This document shows positions 42,402 through 50,608 of a DNA stretch of 64,000 nucleotides, one piece after another. The notes under the pieces were generated by a model, which searched no databases, was not told the DNA's origin, and worked only from the letters and a program-made list of their open reading frames with translations. This DNA is from an uncultured Eubacterium sp. (GTDB lineage: Bacteria > Bacillota > Clostridia > Lachnospirales > Lachnospiraceae). The stretch covers positions 1-64,000 of the forward strand of contig CAKRFN010000003.1 in the NCBI GenBank assembly GCA_934320655.1. Direction: 5' to 3'. Positions within the stretch are counted from its first letter, which is position 1; the number at the start of each line of letters is the position of its first letter. Both the position numbers and the translations under genes were made by a program.

Positions 42402-42816
42402 ATTGTTTTCTCCATTTCATAGCAATCAAGCCGAAGCATTTACTGCTGAGGCTGTACGAACATGATTCAGGTGTGAGCAGCTCCCATCTGCGTAGCAGAT
42501 CTCTCATGGAGCTGCGAATCTTTGTCTGCAAAGCTTTTTTGCAGACAAAGTAAAAAAGACAGGACGTTCGTCACTGTCTTTTTTAGGAGAAGGTATTTTT
42601 ACTATGGGGTGTAGCAAAAACCATATAATGTATTGGGGGGGTTTTTACAGTGATTATAATAGCATGGATCATACTTTAAGTGTGCACAAACATGAGAAAA
42701 TTTGTCCTTCCTTTTTGTGCATTTTCACATCAAGCCCCTCTTTATCCCGCTAAAATCCCTCTCCATTTTGCACAACTCAACACAAAACATCAGTGAAAGT
42801 GTTGTTTTTCCTTGTT
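42402..42816 (-). other. 415-base intergenic region with stacked hairpins
   Basis: Between ftsH and the GH13 gene. Beyond the terminator (42552-42584) the minus strand can fold CTTTGTCTGCAAA with TTTGCAGACAAAG (42520-42550 region) and GCAGCTCC with GGGAGCTGC enclosing ATCTGC/GCAGAT (42475-42515 region). The density of short perfect repeats resembles a small mobile or bacterial interspersed element or an RNA, but only one copy is in the window. A run of seven G lies near 42634. Confidence 0.45.
42552..42584. terminator. Terminator after ftsH operon
   Basis: AAAAAAGACAG paired with CTGTCTTTTTT (inner GAC/GTC, one bulge), flanked by A- and T-runs. It lies about 230 bases past the ftsH stop. It could act both ways, but only the minus-strand operon reads into it. 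Confidence 0.8.
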
Positions 42817-44628
42817 TTATGACTCAAACAGCGCCTCAAATTCTTCTCTCGTAATCTTTTCTTTCTGAATCAGAAGCTGTGCGCAGTGATCAAGTACATC
42901 CCGGTGCGCGAGAATGATCTCCTTTGCCTTCGCATAGCTCTCATCGATGATACGCTTGATCTCCTCGTCGATCGCGCCTGCGACGCCTTCGCCGTAACCG
43001 CGCTTGTGCGCCAGATCACGCCCGATAAACACTTCATCCTCATCGTTATCGTAGTTGATCAGACCGACACGGTCAGACATACCGTACTTTGTGACCATCG
43101 CCTTTGCCAGCGCGGTCGCCTGCTTGATGTCCTGCGATGCTCCGGTTGTGATGTCATCAAAGACTAACTCCTCTGCCACTCTGCCGCCGAGATCCACGAT
43201 GATCTCCTGCAGCATCTTCTTTTTCGATAAGAACATCTCATCCTTTTCGGGCAGCGGCATTGTATAGCCCGCAGCACCGCTTCCGGTCGGGATGATTGAT
43301 ACCGTATAGACCGGTCCGACATCCGGCAGCACGTGGAACAGGATCGCGTGACCCGCCTCATGGAACGCCGTGATGCGCTTTTCTTCCTCTGAAATGATCT
43401 TACTGTGTTTCTCGGGACCGATACCAACCTTTACAAATGCCTGCTTGATATCCTCCTGCACGAGATACGGACGGTTTTTCTTGGCTGCGAGGATCGCAGA
43501 CTCATTCAGCAGGTTCTCAAGATCCGCACCCGTAAAGCCGGCGGTCGTCTGTGCGATCTGCTCCAGATCCACATCCTCTGCCAGCGGCTTGTTCTTGGCA
43601 TGTACCTTTAAAATCTCGCTTCTGCCTGCCACATCCGGTCTGCCCACAGTCACCTTGCGGTCAAAACGTCCCGGTCGCATGATCGCGGGATCGAGAATGT
43701 CCACACGGTTGGTCGCCGCCATGACGATAATTCCCTCATTGACACCAAATCCGTCCATCTCCACCAACAACTGGTTCAACGTCTGCTCGCGCTCGTCATG
43801 TCCGCCGCCCATACCGGTACCACGCCTTCTGGCTACCGCATCGATCTCATCGATAAATACGATACACGGTGCGTTGCGCTTCGCATCCTCGAACAGATCG
43901 CGGACACGGGAAGCACCGACACCGACAAACATCTCTACGAAATCAGAACCCGAAATGCTAAAGAACGGCACGCCCGCCTCGCCTGCAACTGCTTTTGCAA
44001 GCAGGGTTTTTCCGGTTCCCGGAGGGCCTACTAACAGGACTCCTTTGGGGATACGCGCACCCAGCTTTGTATATTTTTCCGGTGCACGCAGGAAATCCAC
44101 GAGCTCCTCGAGCTCCTCTTTTTCTTCTTTGAGTCCCGCAACGTTATCAAAACCGACCTGCTTGTCATTCGCATTCGACATCCGCGCGCGGCTCTTGCCG
44201 AAATTCATCATCTGCGCATTGCCGCCACCGCCTGCCTGATTATTCATAATCGTAAACAGGATAAACATCGCCGCAAATACAAGTAACAGCGGAAGCAAGG
44301 ATGTCAGCCAGCTCTCTGCGGGAACTTTGCGTGTCACATAGTTGGTAAAATGATACTCATCCATCAGATCTATGATCCCCTGCGTGTCAAACACATAGAA
44401 GGTCTTTTGTGTGGAATCCGACATCGTTACCAGCACGCTTCCGGTCGGTACATCTCTGCTGGGTGACACATCGACTGCCACCACCTTGGAATCCTTTAAA
44501 TCCCTCTCGAAAAGGGAAACATTATAATCACTGGTCGCTCCGGTGCCCGTTCCGAACATAAACCATAGCAGGATCACTCCCATGATCAGCACGAAATAGA
44601 GCACAGCGCCCCGATAATTTCGTTTCAA
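42817..44628 (-). CDS. ftsH: ATP-dependent zinc metalloprotease FtsH
   Basis: A 603-residue FtsH. There are two transmembrane helices (about residues 8-25 and 108-128). The AAA module has GPPGTGKTLLAKAVAGEAG near 203 and FIDEIDAVARRRG near 259. The protease motif HEAGH is near 428. It forms membrane hexamers that degrade damaged membrane and regulatory proteins. It is downstream of hpt by 12 bases, in the well-conserved tilS-hpt-ftsH order. Length is typical for Firmicutes. Confidence 0.97.
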   Translation of the reverse strand: MKRNYRGAVLYFVLIMGVILLWFMFGTGTGATSDYNVSLFERDLKDSKVVAVDVSPSRDVPTGSVLVTMSDSTQKTFYVFDTQGIIDLMDEYHFTNYVTRKVPAESWLTSLLPLLLVFAAMFILFTIMNNQAGGGGNAQMMNFGKSRARMSNANDKQVGFDNVAGLKEEKEELEELVDFLRAPEKYTKLGARIPKGVLLVGPPGTGKTLLAKAVAGEAGVPFFSISGSDFVEMFVGVGASRVRDLFEDAKRNAPCIVFIDEIDAVARRRGTGMGGGHDEREQTLNQLLVEMDGFGVNEGIIVMAATNRVDILDPAIMRPGRFDRKVTVGRPDVAGRSEILKVHAKNKPLAEDVDLEQIAQTTAGFTGADLENLLNESAILAAKKNRPYLVQEDIKQAFVKVGIGPEKHSKIISEEEKRITAFHEAGHAILFHVLPDVGPVYTVSIIPTGSGAAGYTMPLPEKDEMFLSKKKMLQEIIVDLGGRVAEELVFDDITTGASQDIKQATALAKAMVTKYGMSDRVGLINYDNDEDEVFIGRDLAHKRGYGEGVAGAIDEEIKRIIDESYAKAKEIILAHRDVLDHCAQLLIQKEKITREEFEALFES

Positions 44629-44640
44629 AGCAAACCTCCT

Positions 44641-45171
44641 CTATTCTTCATCAAATTCAACAATACCGATGTAAGGAAGATTTCTGTAATGCTGATCATA
44701 ATCCAGTCCGTAGCCCACGACAAACTTGTCCGGGATCTGGAAACCAACATAATCCACATCTACCTCTGTCACACGCTCCTCCGGCTTGTCAAGCAGTGTA
44801 CACAGCTTTAAAGACTTCGGATTTCTCTGCTGTAAATTATCTAACAGATACGCCAGTGTGCGTCCGGTATCGATAATATCCTCTACAACCAGCACATGCT
44901 TTCCCTCGATCGGCGTGTCCAGATCTTTGATGATCCGCACATTGCCGGACGAACGTGTCTGTGAGCCGTAGCTCGATACAGACATAAAATCAAGAGACAC
45001 CGGTACGGTGATGTGCTTTGCCAGCTCTGTCATAAAAAAGACACCGCCCTTTAAGATACAAAGCATATATATCTCTTCCCCGTCATAATCCTTGCTGATC
45101 TGTGCGCCAAGCTCTGCAATCTTCGCTGCCACATCTGCCTCAGATATTAACTCATGAATCGTCTCACTCAT
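44641..45171 (-). CDS. hpt: Hypoxanthine phosphoribosyltransferase
   Basis: A 176-residue purine salvage enzyme. VLVVEDIIDTGRTLAYLLD near residue 94 is the PRPP-binding motif. KPEERVTEVDVDYVGFQIPD near 150 forms part of the purine pocket. It converts hypoxanthine and guanine to IMP and GMP. The ATG overlaps tilS by 8 bases, and ftsH follows. Confidence 0.97.
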   Translation of the reverse strand: MSETIHELISEADVAAKIAELGAQISKDYDGEEIYMLCILKGGVFFMTELAKHITVPVSLDFMSVSSYGSQTRSSGNVRIIKDLDTPIEGKHVLVVEDIIDTGRTLAYLLDNLQQRNPKSLKLCTLLDKPEERVTEVDVDYVGFQIPDKFVVGYGLDYDQHYRNLPYIGIVEFDEE

Positions 45172-46555
45172 TTTCTTTTCCTCCGCTATACTGTACTTTT
45201 AATATTCGTCTGGTGTGTGTATCCACCTTGTAGTAGTCACTGACCCGATGTCCAATGACCCACATAATATGCGATCCGTCCGCCAGCAGCCAGAGTTTCT
45301 CCCGCTCCTGCCTCGGAATCTTTTCGTTCACCAGATAGCTTTTGAGCTTCTGTCTGTGACCCGCGGCATCGATCGTCAGATAATCGCCGCGTTGCCGTTT
45401 CCGAATCTGCACATGATGTTCTATTTTATCATAATCAAAGCATTTCGTATACTTTTTTTTGGAAATTTCAACCTCCGGCGCATAATCGATGATCTCCATC
45501 CGAACCCGTCCGAGCATACTGCCTCCTGTATCATCCGGTTCTGCCTGCTGCCTGCGCGTCAGTGCAACTCCTTTGTAATCGCGCCACGCCTCCACCTCAT
45601 AGGGCAGCGACAGCCGATGTCCCACCTGATGGTCAAGCAGCTCCAACAAAGCCGCAATGTGCTTTGCCTGCAAATCCTTCGCCTGTCCGGCACAGCGCTC
45701 CAGCGCGTAGTACAACACACGCCGCTGCATCATCGGCAGCTCCTGTCTGATCTGCTCCAAAACCAGTATTTCACCACTCTGCCGCTCCAGCGCAGCCTTT
45801 TCATACACAGCCTGCGTCTGCTGCGCCAGATAGTCCTCCGCCTCCTGCAGCCGTGCGGCACTCTCACACAGATGTCTGACCGCCTGCGCGTTGAGCTGTT
45901 CCAGCACCGGAAATACCTCCTGACGCAGCCGGTTTCTCGTATATGCGGTGTCTGCGTTCGTCGCATCCTCGCACCAGCAGACCCCCCGTCCGGTCAGATA
46001 TGCCTCAATCTGTCCGCGCCCGACCTCCAACAGCGGACGGATAATGCGACCGCGCCGCGGGCGGATGCCGCCGATTCCCCGCAGGTCACTCCCGCGTATC
46101 ATCTGCCAGAGCACCGTTTCCGCCTGATCCTCCCTGTGATGTGCAACAGCGATCCGAACCTGCCCGCCACGCAGCCCGCCGCTCTGCTCCAACGCCTGCG
46201 CCACGCGCTCAAACGCCTCATAGCGCAGAAGCCGCGCCGCCTCCTCCAGTGAATAGCCATGCTGCGCGGCATACATACATGCATCCACATGCACAACCTC
46301 ACACGGAATCTCCCGATTTTTACAGTAGTCCGCCACATACTGTGCATCTGCCATGCTCGCCTCGCCCCGGATGCCATGCTCCACATGGATGACACGCAGC
46401 GCAAAATCTATCTTTTCCCTACAGGCACGCAAAAGTTCTAACAGACACATGGAATCCGCGCCCCCGCTGACACCCGCGAGGACAACATCGCCCGCCCCGA
46501 TCAGCCCGTTTGCTTCTATATATTGTTTTACCTGTGTTTCTAATTCTTCACTCAT
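45164..46555 (-). CDS. tilS: tRNA(Ile)-lysidine synthetase TilS
   Basis: A 463-residue TilS. The N-type ATP pyrophosphatase motif SGGADSMCLLEL is near residue 29, and the substrate-binding AHHREDQAETVLWQMIRGS is near 138. A C-terminal TilS domain ends the protein (KKYTKCFDYDKIEHHVQIRK onward). It converts the wobble C34 of tRNA-Ile(CAU) to lysidine, so it is essential. It overlaps hpt by 8 bases and follows spoIIE by 36. Confidence 0.96.
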   Translation of the reverse strand: MSEELETQVKQYIEANGLIGAGDVVLAGVSGGADSMCLLELLRACREKIDFALRVIHVEHGIRGEASMADAQYVADYCKNREIPCEVVHVDACMYAAQHGYSLEEAARLLRYEAFERVAQALEQSGGLRGGQVRIAVAHHREDQAETVLWQMIRGSDLRGIGGIRPRRGRIIRPLLEVGRGQIEAYLTGRGVCWCEDATNADTAYTRNRLRQEVFPVLEQLNAQAVRHLCESAARLQEAEDYLAQQTQAVYEKAALERQSGEILVLEQIRQELPMMQRRVLYYALERCAGQAKDLQAKHIAALLELLDHQVGHRLSLPYEVEAWRDYKGVALTRRQQAEPDDTGGSMLGRVRMEIIDYAPEVEISKKKYTKCFDYDKIEHHVQIRKRQRGDYLTIDAAGHRQKLKSYLVNEKIPRQEREKLWLLADGSHIMWVIGHRVSDYYKVDTHTRRILKVQYSGGKENE

Positions 46556-46591
46556 TGTATGTTCCCATATTTATTATATATAATGGTAGGT

Positions 46592-48430
46592 TTACTTTTC
46601 CCAGATGCCTGCCACCAGCACGGTCATGTCATCCCGCACTTCGCCGCCGGTGAACAGCAGCACACGATCCAGTATCTTTTTCGCCATCTCATTCGGGTTG
46701 ACTGACGGCATAGTCTCTAAGATCTCACACATCGTCTGCTCCGGCGACGGCACATGCATGTGCTCGAGCACGCCATCTGTCATGAGGATAATATAATCAC
46801 CGCCGCTGACATGTGTCTGGCAGTTCTCGATCTGTAGCTGCATATCTGCGCCCACGGGCAGATTGGCACACGGAATGCAGGTGATCTCCTCGCCGCGCTT
46901 GACAAATGCCGCTGCCGCCCCGATTTTATTGAACGCGACATCGCCCTGATACAGATCGACGACGCACACATCGACCGTGGAATAGGAATCCTCCTGATCC
47001 TGCAGCACACAGGCTGCGTTGAGCATCCGCAATGCCGCTTCCTCGGTAAATCCCGCCTCCAGAAATCTCTCCATTAACTCTAACACCATTTCGCTTTCCT
47101 TACAAGCGCTGTTTCCGGAGCCCATGCCGTCTGAGAGCATCAAAACCGTCTGTCCGTCATGGTTTTCCACATAGGAAAAATTGTCGCCGGACACTGCCGC
47201 CCCATCGCGGATCATCCGTGCCACGCCATACGTGCTGTGATAGAGTGTGTCTTCTTCATATACATACGGTCCGGGCAGCTTGCCGATCAGCGATTTGGAA
47301 TCGCGGTGCAGCACCATATCCAGATCGAGCGCGCGCGCGACGACCTTTGTCAGATCCTTGACCGAGATACAATTTCCCTGCTTGGAGCGCGCCTCGAGTG
47401 AGAGTGTGATCCGCCCGTTCTTTTTCTCCAGCAGGCGGACATTCTGCACGAGGATGCCCTGCTCCTTCGCCAGATAGCGCAGCGTGGAGAGCGCAGGCTT
47501 TTCTTTTTTCGTCAGATCGATCGCGTCCTTGGTGCAGTCCTGCATAATATATGCCATCGCCTCCAACTGCTCAGCAATCACCGCGCGGTTTTCAAGCAGC
47601 CGGTTATACCACGCGAGATTGAGTCTAGCGCGCTCAAACACACGTGTCGCCTCCATCGCCATCGCCTCGCTGCGGATGCAGTTTGCGCGTAGCTGCTCCT
47701 GTTCCTTTGCCGCCGCCCTGCCCGCGTGATACATGGATGTCAGATACCCGGCAAGTGCCTGATACATCGGCGTATCGGGTTTGTCCCAGCACGCGGCGCA
47801 CTGGGAGCAGTCCACACAGATATGTCCGGTGATCTCGTTGTGGATCTTGCCCAGCTCCTCCGGCGTGAAATCCCGCTTACTTGTATGCAGTCCGGAAAAC
47901 ATCTGTGCCAGCTCCCCGAACGAATCCGCATAGCCCATCAGCCGGTTCTCATCCGCCGCGCGCGGCATCGGGCGGTCAGGAAGGCGCTCTACGAGCAGCG
48001 GCAGCCAGTACAACAGGCGCGAAAAGATAAATACACCCGCAAAACAGATCACGCTCTCCATCAGCTTCATCGGCAGATCATCGCGCATCGTGTTCGTCAG
48101 CAGCTCGCCACAGATATTTATGGAAAATGTCACGATCGCCGCCGAAGCTGCCGCCGTGATAATCAGACATTTGTGATCGAGCCATTCACAGATCTTTACG
48201 ACCAGCCAGATCACGACCATGACCAGTGCATAACGCACGGTCTGTGCCACCGGAACCGCCACCGTCATTGCTAAAAACATGACTGAACTTAACAGCAGCC
48301 GTCCCTCTCCGCGCAGCAGCGCAGCCGCATAATACGCGGGTATGAGCGGATAATACCCGCCCGCCGAAAATCTGCACATCAGCGCCCCCAGCAATGCGAT
48401 CAACAATTTCCTATAGCTTTCTTTTTTCAT
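46592..48430 (-). CDS. spoIIE: Stage II sporulation protein E, PP2C-type phosphatase
   Basis: A 612-residue SpoIIE. The first third has several hydrophobic helices, fewer than the ten of Bacillus subtilis (827 residues). The C-terminal PP2C domain has LMLSDGMGSGNSACKESEMV near 429 and ILMTDGVLEH near 548 with metal-binding Asp residues. It dephosphorylates the anti-anti-sigma SpoIIAA and helps place the asymmetric septum, activating sigma-F in the forespore. A promoter with 21-base spacing and a Spo0A box precedes it, fitting the Bacillus pattern. Confidence 0.93.
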   Translation of the reverse strand: MKKESYRKLLIALLGALMCRFSAGGYYPLIPAYYAAALLRGEGRLLLSSVMFLAMTVAVPVAQTVRYALVMVVIWLVVKICEWLDHKCLIITAAASAAIVTFSINICGELLTNTMRDDLPMKLMESVICFAGVFIFSRLLYWLPLLVERLPDRPMPRAADENRLMGYADSFGELAQMFSGLHTSKRDFTPEELGKIHNEITGHICVDCSQCAACWDKPDTPMYQALAGYLTSMYHAGRAAAKEQEQLRANCIRSEAMAMEATRVFERARLNLAWYNRLLENRAVIAEQLEAMAYIMQDCTKDAIDLTKKEKPALSTLRYLAKEQGILVQNVRLLEKKNGRITLSLEARSKQGNCISVKDLTKVVARALDLDMVLHRDSKSLIGKLPGPYVYEEDTLYHSTYGVARMIRDGAAVSGDNFSYVENHDGQTVLMLSDGMGSGNSACKESEMVLELMERFLEAGFTEEAALRMLNAACVLQDQEDSYSTVDVCVVDLYQGDVAFNKIGAAAAFVKRGEEITCIPCANLPVGADMQLQIENCQTHVSGGDYIILMTDGVLEHMHVPSPEQTMCEILETMPSVNPNEMAKKILDRVLLFTGGEVRDDMTVLVAGIWEK

Positions 48431-48497
48431 GGTTACTCACCTCCGCTTATTTCATCGAAGATAACTGTTTTCTACCCCACAGTTACCATCGGAGGTC

Positions 48498-48530
48498 ATT
48501 ATAAAAAAAATTTTTTTCGGAATTTGTCAA
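48498..48530 (-). promoter_or_regulatory. Spo0A-type promoter of spoIIE
   Basis: On the minus strand TTGACA (48525-48530) and TATAAT (48498-48503) are perfect boxes separated by 21 bases instead of 17. That spacing is the known feature of the Spo0A-activated sigma-A promoters of spoIIE and spoIIG in Bacillus. It sits about 65 bases before the start codon. Confidence 0.8.
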
Positions 48531-48555
48531 AATAAATACGGGATCTGAAAAATCG

Positions 48556-48562
48556 TTCGTCA
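48556..48562 (-). promoter_or_regulatory. Spo0A box upstream of spoIIE
   Basis: TGACGAA on the minus strand matches the Spo0A box TGNCGAA. It is centred about 30 bases upstream of the -35. The -35 itself (TTGACAAAT) resembles a weaker second box. Confidence 0.6.
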
Positions 48563-48638
48563 AAACGCTCCTTCAAATCCCGATTTGCATCGATTGCAGG
48601 CACCTCACAGATTAGAGGCAGTTCATGCTCCACCTGCA

Positions 48639-48929
48639 TTATTTTTCTTCACGGTAGATAATCTCATCATCATAAAACAGACCGTAACGGTGTGCCTCTT
48701 TCTCAATATAATCCTGAGACTGCATATTCTTTTCTTTCTCTTCAAGTTCCTTCTGTCTGGCTTCTTCCTCGAGCTTTTGCTCCTCGTACGCCTGCTCCTT
48801 CGCAGAAAGCTCCTGATTCTTATTGTATAACTTCACAATCTGGGTGGACATCAGTGCGATCAGCAAAAACACCATGCAGGTGATACTGAACTTTGCCATC
48901 CGATTCTGCTTTCTTTTTCTTCTGACCAT
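48639..48929 (-). CDS. divIC: Septum formation initiator protein, DivIC/FtsB family
   Basis: A 96-residue protein with a short basic N-terminus (MVRRKRKQNRMAKF), one transmembrane helix (about residues 14-33), and a coiled coil of Glu/Lys/Gln-rich heptads up to about 75, then the conserved IEKEAHRYGLFYDDE. This topology and tail define the DivIC/FtsB family, which bridges FtsL and DivIB in the divisome. It follows yabQ, as in Bacillus. Confidence 0.88.
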   Translation of the reverse strand: MVRRKRKQNRMAKFSITCMVFLLIALMSTQIVKLYNKNQELSAKEQAYEEQKLEEEARQKELEEKEKNMQSQDYIEKEAHRYGLFYDDEIIYREEK

Positions 48930-48947
48930 CTGCTCACATCCTCTGGC

Positions 48948-49430
48948 TCATAGTTTACATAAACCTATTTTAACCATCTTCCACAGCTTTTTCAACCGTT
49001 TTTTCAAGACGAGCCATAGTTTTCCACATTTTTTCCGACCTTTTTCACCCTGTGCACCGACAAATGTGCATGCCCGGCGAAACGGACGCAGCAGGATCGA
49101 TTCGATTTTTTTCAGGAACCGTATGAGCGGCGGCACACAGATCCGTCCAAAGCTGACCGTGTACAGCAGCATTCCGACCACAAGCGCCCCGAACACGTAG
49201 CCCCTCAGCCTGCCGTCATTTTTTTCATAGAGTGTGACGAACACGACGACCGCGACATAGATCCAGTAAAACAGATCCTCTATATTGATGAGCAGCGTTC
49301 CGTGCGGCACAAGCCCGCGAAAAATCCGCAGGATGTCATAGCTCGCCGCCAGAACGACGCCCAGCAGGAAAAAGCAGCATAAAAGCGCCAGCTCCTCGTA
49401 GATGCCGGCGCTGACAATCCGCACCTTCAT
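48948..49430 (-). CDS. yabQ: Spore cortex biosynthesis protein YabQ
   Basis: A 160-residue membrane protein with three or four hydrophobic segments (first near residue 10), the motif YDILRIFRGLVPHG near 31 and EDLFYWIYVAVVVF near 51, which is the conserved YabQ core. The C-terminal tail is basic and Cys/Lys-rich. YabQ localises to the forespore outer membrane and is required for cortex formation in Bacillus. Its ATG overlaps the yabP stop by one base. Confidence 0.9.
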   Translation of the reverse strand: MKVRIVSAGIYEELALLCCFFLLGVVLAASYDILRIFRGLVPHGTLLINIEDLFYWIYVAVVVFVTLYEKNDGRLRGYVFGALVVGMLLYTVSFGRICVPPLIRFLKKIESILLRPFRRACTFVGAQGEKGRKKCGKLWLVLKKRLKKLWKMVKIGLCKL

Positions 49431-49711
49431 CAGCGAAACATGCGGCTAAGCCACGACTCGCCCTTGTGTGCATGTGAGACATCGGAATAGGACAGCGCGT
49501 CGATCCTGCCCGCGATATCCACCTCGCCCTTTTCGAGCGACAGACGGTTTACGTGCAGATCTGTCCCTTTGATCAGCAGCATCCCCTGCTCCGTCTCCAA
49601 CAATATTTCACTCACATCAAACGAGAGCACATCCAGCACTCCGCTGAAATTTCCGGTCTGCCGATTGTTCATCAGTACCCGGTGCGCCATCACTGTCTTT
49701 TTTTCGTCCAT
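49430..49711 (-). CDS. yabP: Sporulation protein YabP
   Basis: A 93-residue YabP-family protein (RVLMNNRQTGNFSGVLDVLS near residue 10, then EILLETEQGMLLIKGTDLHV). Start 49711 has AAAGGGGG 9 bases ahead. YabP is made in the mother cell under sigma-E in Bacillus and acts with YabQ. The two genes are coupled by a one-base overlap here. Confidence 0.9.
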   Translation of the reverse strand: MDEKKTVMAHRVLMNNRQTGNFSGVLDVLSFDVSEILLETEQGMLLIKGTDLHVNRLSLEKGEVDIAGRIDALSYSDVSHAHKGESWLSRMFR

Positions 49712-49855
49712 GCCATCACGCCCCCTTTGTATCTGTTGCATTATATGAAAGACATGGACGATTCAGAACCACACGCGTGAAATCGCTGTCGCAGTAGTTT
49801 CCGTCAGATACGGCTTTTGTCCGGCAAACGTTCTAAAACAGGCTTGCCATTCCTT

Positions 49856-50095
49856 CTAAATATACGAAAACAACTCTGCCGCCTCATCCTTTTTCGTCGT
49901 CTGGGCGATCGCTTCCACGCGGACCTTGACCGTTTTCGTTCCAAACTGGATCTCGATGATGTCGCCGACCTTGACATTTAAGGAGGCCTTTGCCACCTTT
50001 CCGTTGACCAGTACACGACCTGCGTCGCACGCTTCGTTGGCAACGGTACGCCGCTTGATCAGGCGCGATACCTTGAGGAATTTATCTAATCTCAT
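49856..50095 (-). CDS. rqcP: S4-domain RNA-binding protein RqcP (YabO/YlmH type)
   Basis: A 79-residue protein that is almost entirely an S4 domain (MRLDKFLKVSRLIKRRTVAN, then GRVLVNGKVAKASLNVKVGD). RqcP works with RqcH in ribosome quality control by adding alanine tails to stalled chains on 50S subunits. It sits between hup and yabP, its conserved Firmicute position. Confidence 0.93.
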   Translation of the reverse strand: MRLDKFLKVSRLIKRRTVANEACDAGRVLVNGKVAKASLNVKVGDIIEIQFGTKTVKVRVEAIAQTTKKDEAAELFSYI

Positions 50096-50137
50096 AGCTT
50101 TTGATACTCCTTTTGATACTCCTTCTATATTTCAATA

Positions 50138-50171
50138 ACAAAACAGGCGAGCCTCTGTCAAGAAGCCCGCC
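50138..50171 (-). terminator. Terminator after hup
   Basis: On the minus strand GGCGGGCTTC pairs with GAGGCTCGCC (two mismatches) and TGTTTTG follows. It lies about 20 bases past the hup stop and 40 bases before rqcP, so read-through into rqcP is likely partial. Confidence 0.65.
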
Positions 50172-50192
50172 CTTAAATTCTATTGTGTAAAA

Positions 50193-50468
50193 TTAAGCGT
50201 TTACGCTATCCTTTAAAGCCTTACCAGCCTTGAACTTCGGAGCCTTAGATGCAGCGATTGTCATCTCTTTTCCGGTCTGGGGATTTCTTCCGGTTCTTGC
50301 AGCACGCTCAGATACTTCGAAAGTACCGAAACCTACTAACTGGATCTTCTCACCCTTCTTTAACTCCTCTGCTACGACATCTGTAAAAGCCTTTAAAGCA
50401 GCTTCTGCGTCCTTCTTTGATAATCCTGTCTTCTCAGCCATTGCTGATACTAATTCCATTTTATTCAT
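50193..50468 (-). CDS. hup: DNA-binding protein HU
   Basis: A 91-residue HU. NKMELVSAMAEKTGLSKKDA is the start, FGTFEVSERAARTGRNPQTG near residue 47 is the DNA-binding arm, and APKFKAGKALKDSVNA is the end. HU dimers bend and compact DNA. It is expected to be abundant, in keeping with its perfect promoter and AGGAGG. Confidence 0.97.
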   Translation of the reverse strand: MNKMELVSAMAEKTGLSKKDAEAALKAFTDVVAEELKKGEKIQLVGFGTFEVSERAARTGRNPQTGKEMTIAASKAPKFKAGKALKDSVNA

Positions 50469-50554
50469 GGTTTGTGTCCTCCTATTGGATGTCTATTCTT
50501 TTCTTGTCTATAATTCGCCTATATTCCGTTACATCCGAATTACCTACGCATATA

Positions 50555-50583
50555 TTTATACTTGGTTTTGCGGGGCTTGTCAA
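50555..50583 (-). promoter_or_regulatory. Sigma-A promoter of hup
   Basis: On the minus strand TTGACA (50578-50583), 17 bases, TATAAA (50555-50560). The leader to hup is about 85 bases. Confidence 0.88.
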
Positions 50584-50608
50584 GGTTATTTCCTTATTTT
50601 CCAAAGAA

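Noticed and set aside
41328..42422. Long plus-strand ORF (364 codons) opposite the GH13 gene
   Set aside because: Exact antisense to a gene with all four GH13 motifs; no ribosome-binding site and no recognisable protein.
42630..42645. Poly-G tract as a phase-variation switch
   Set aside because: Seven G residues lie in an intergenic region away from any promoter or reading frame that I can see.
45215..46252. Long plus-strand ORF (345 codons) opposite tilS
   Set aside because: Shadow of a well-supported gene; high-GC third positions create open antisense frames.
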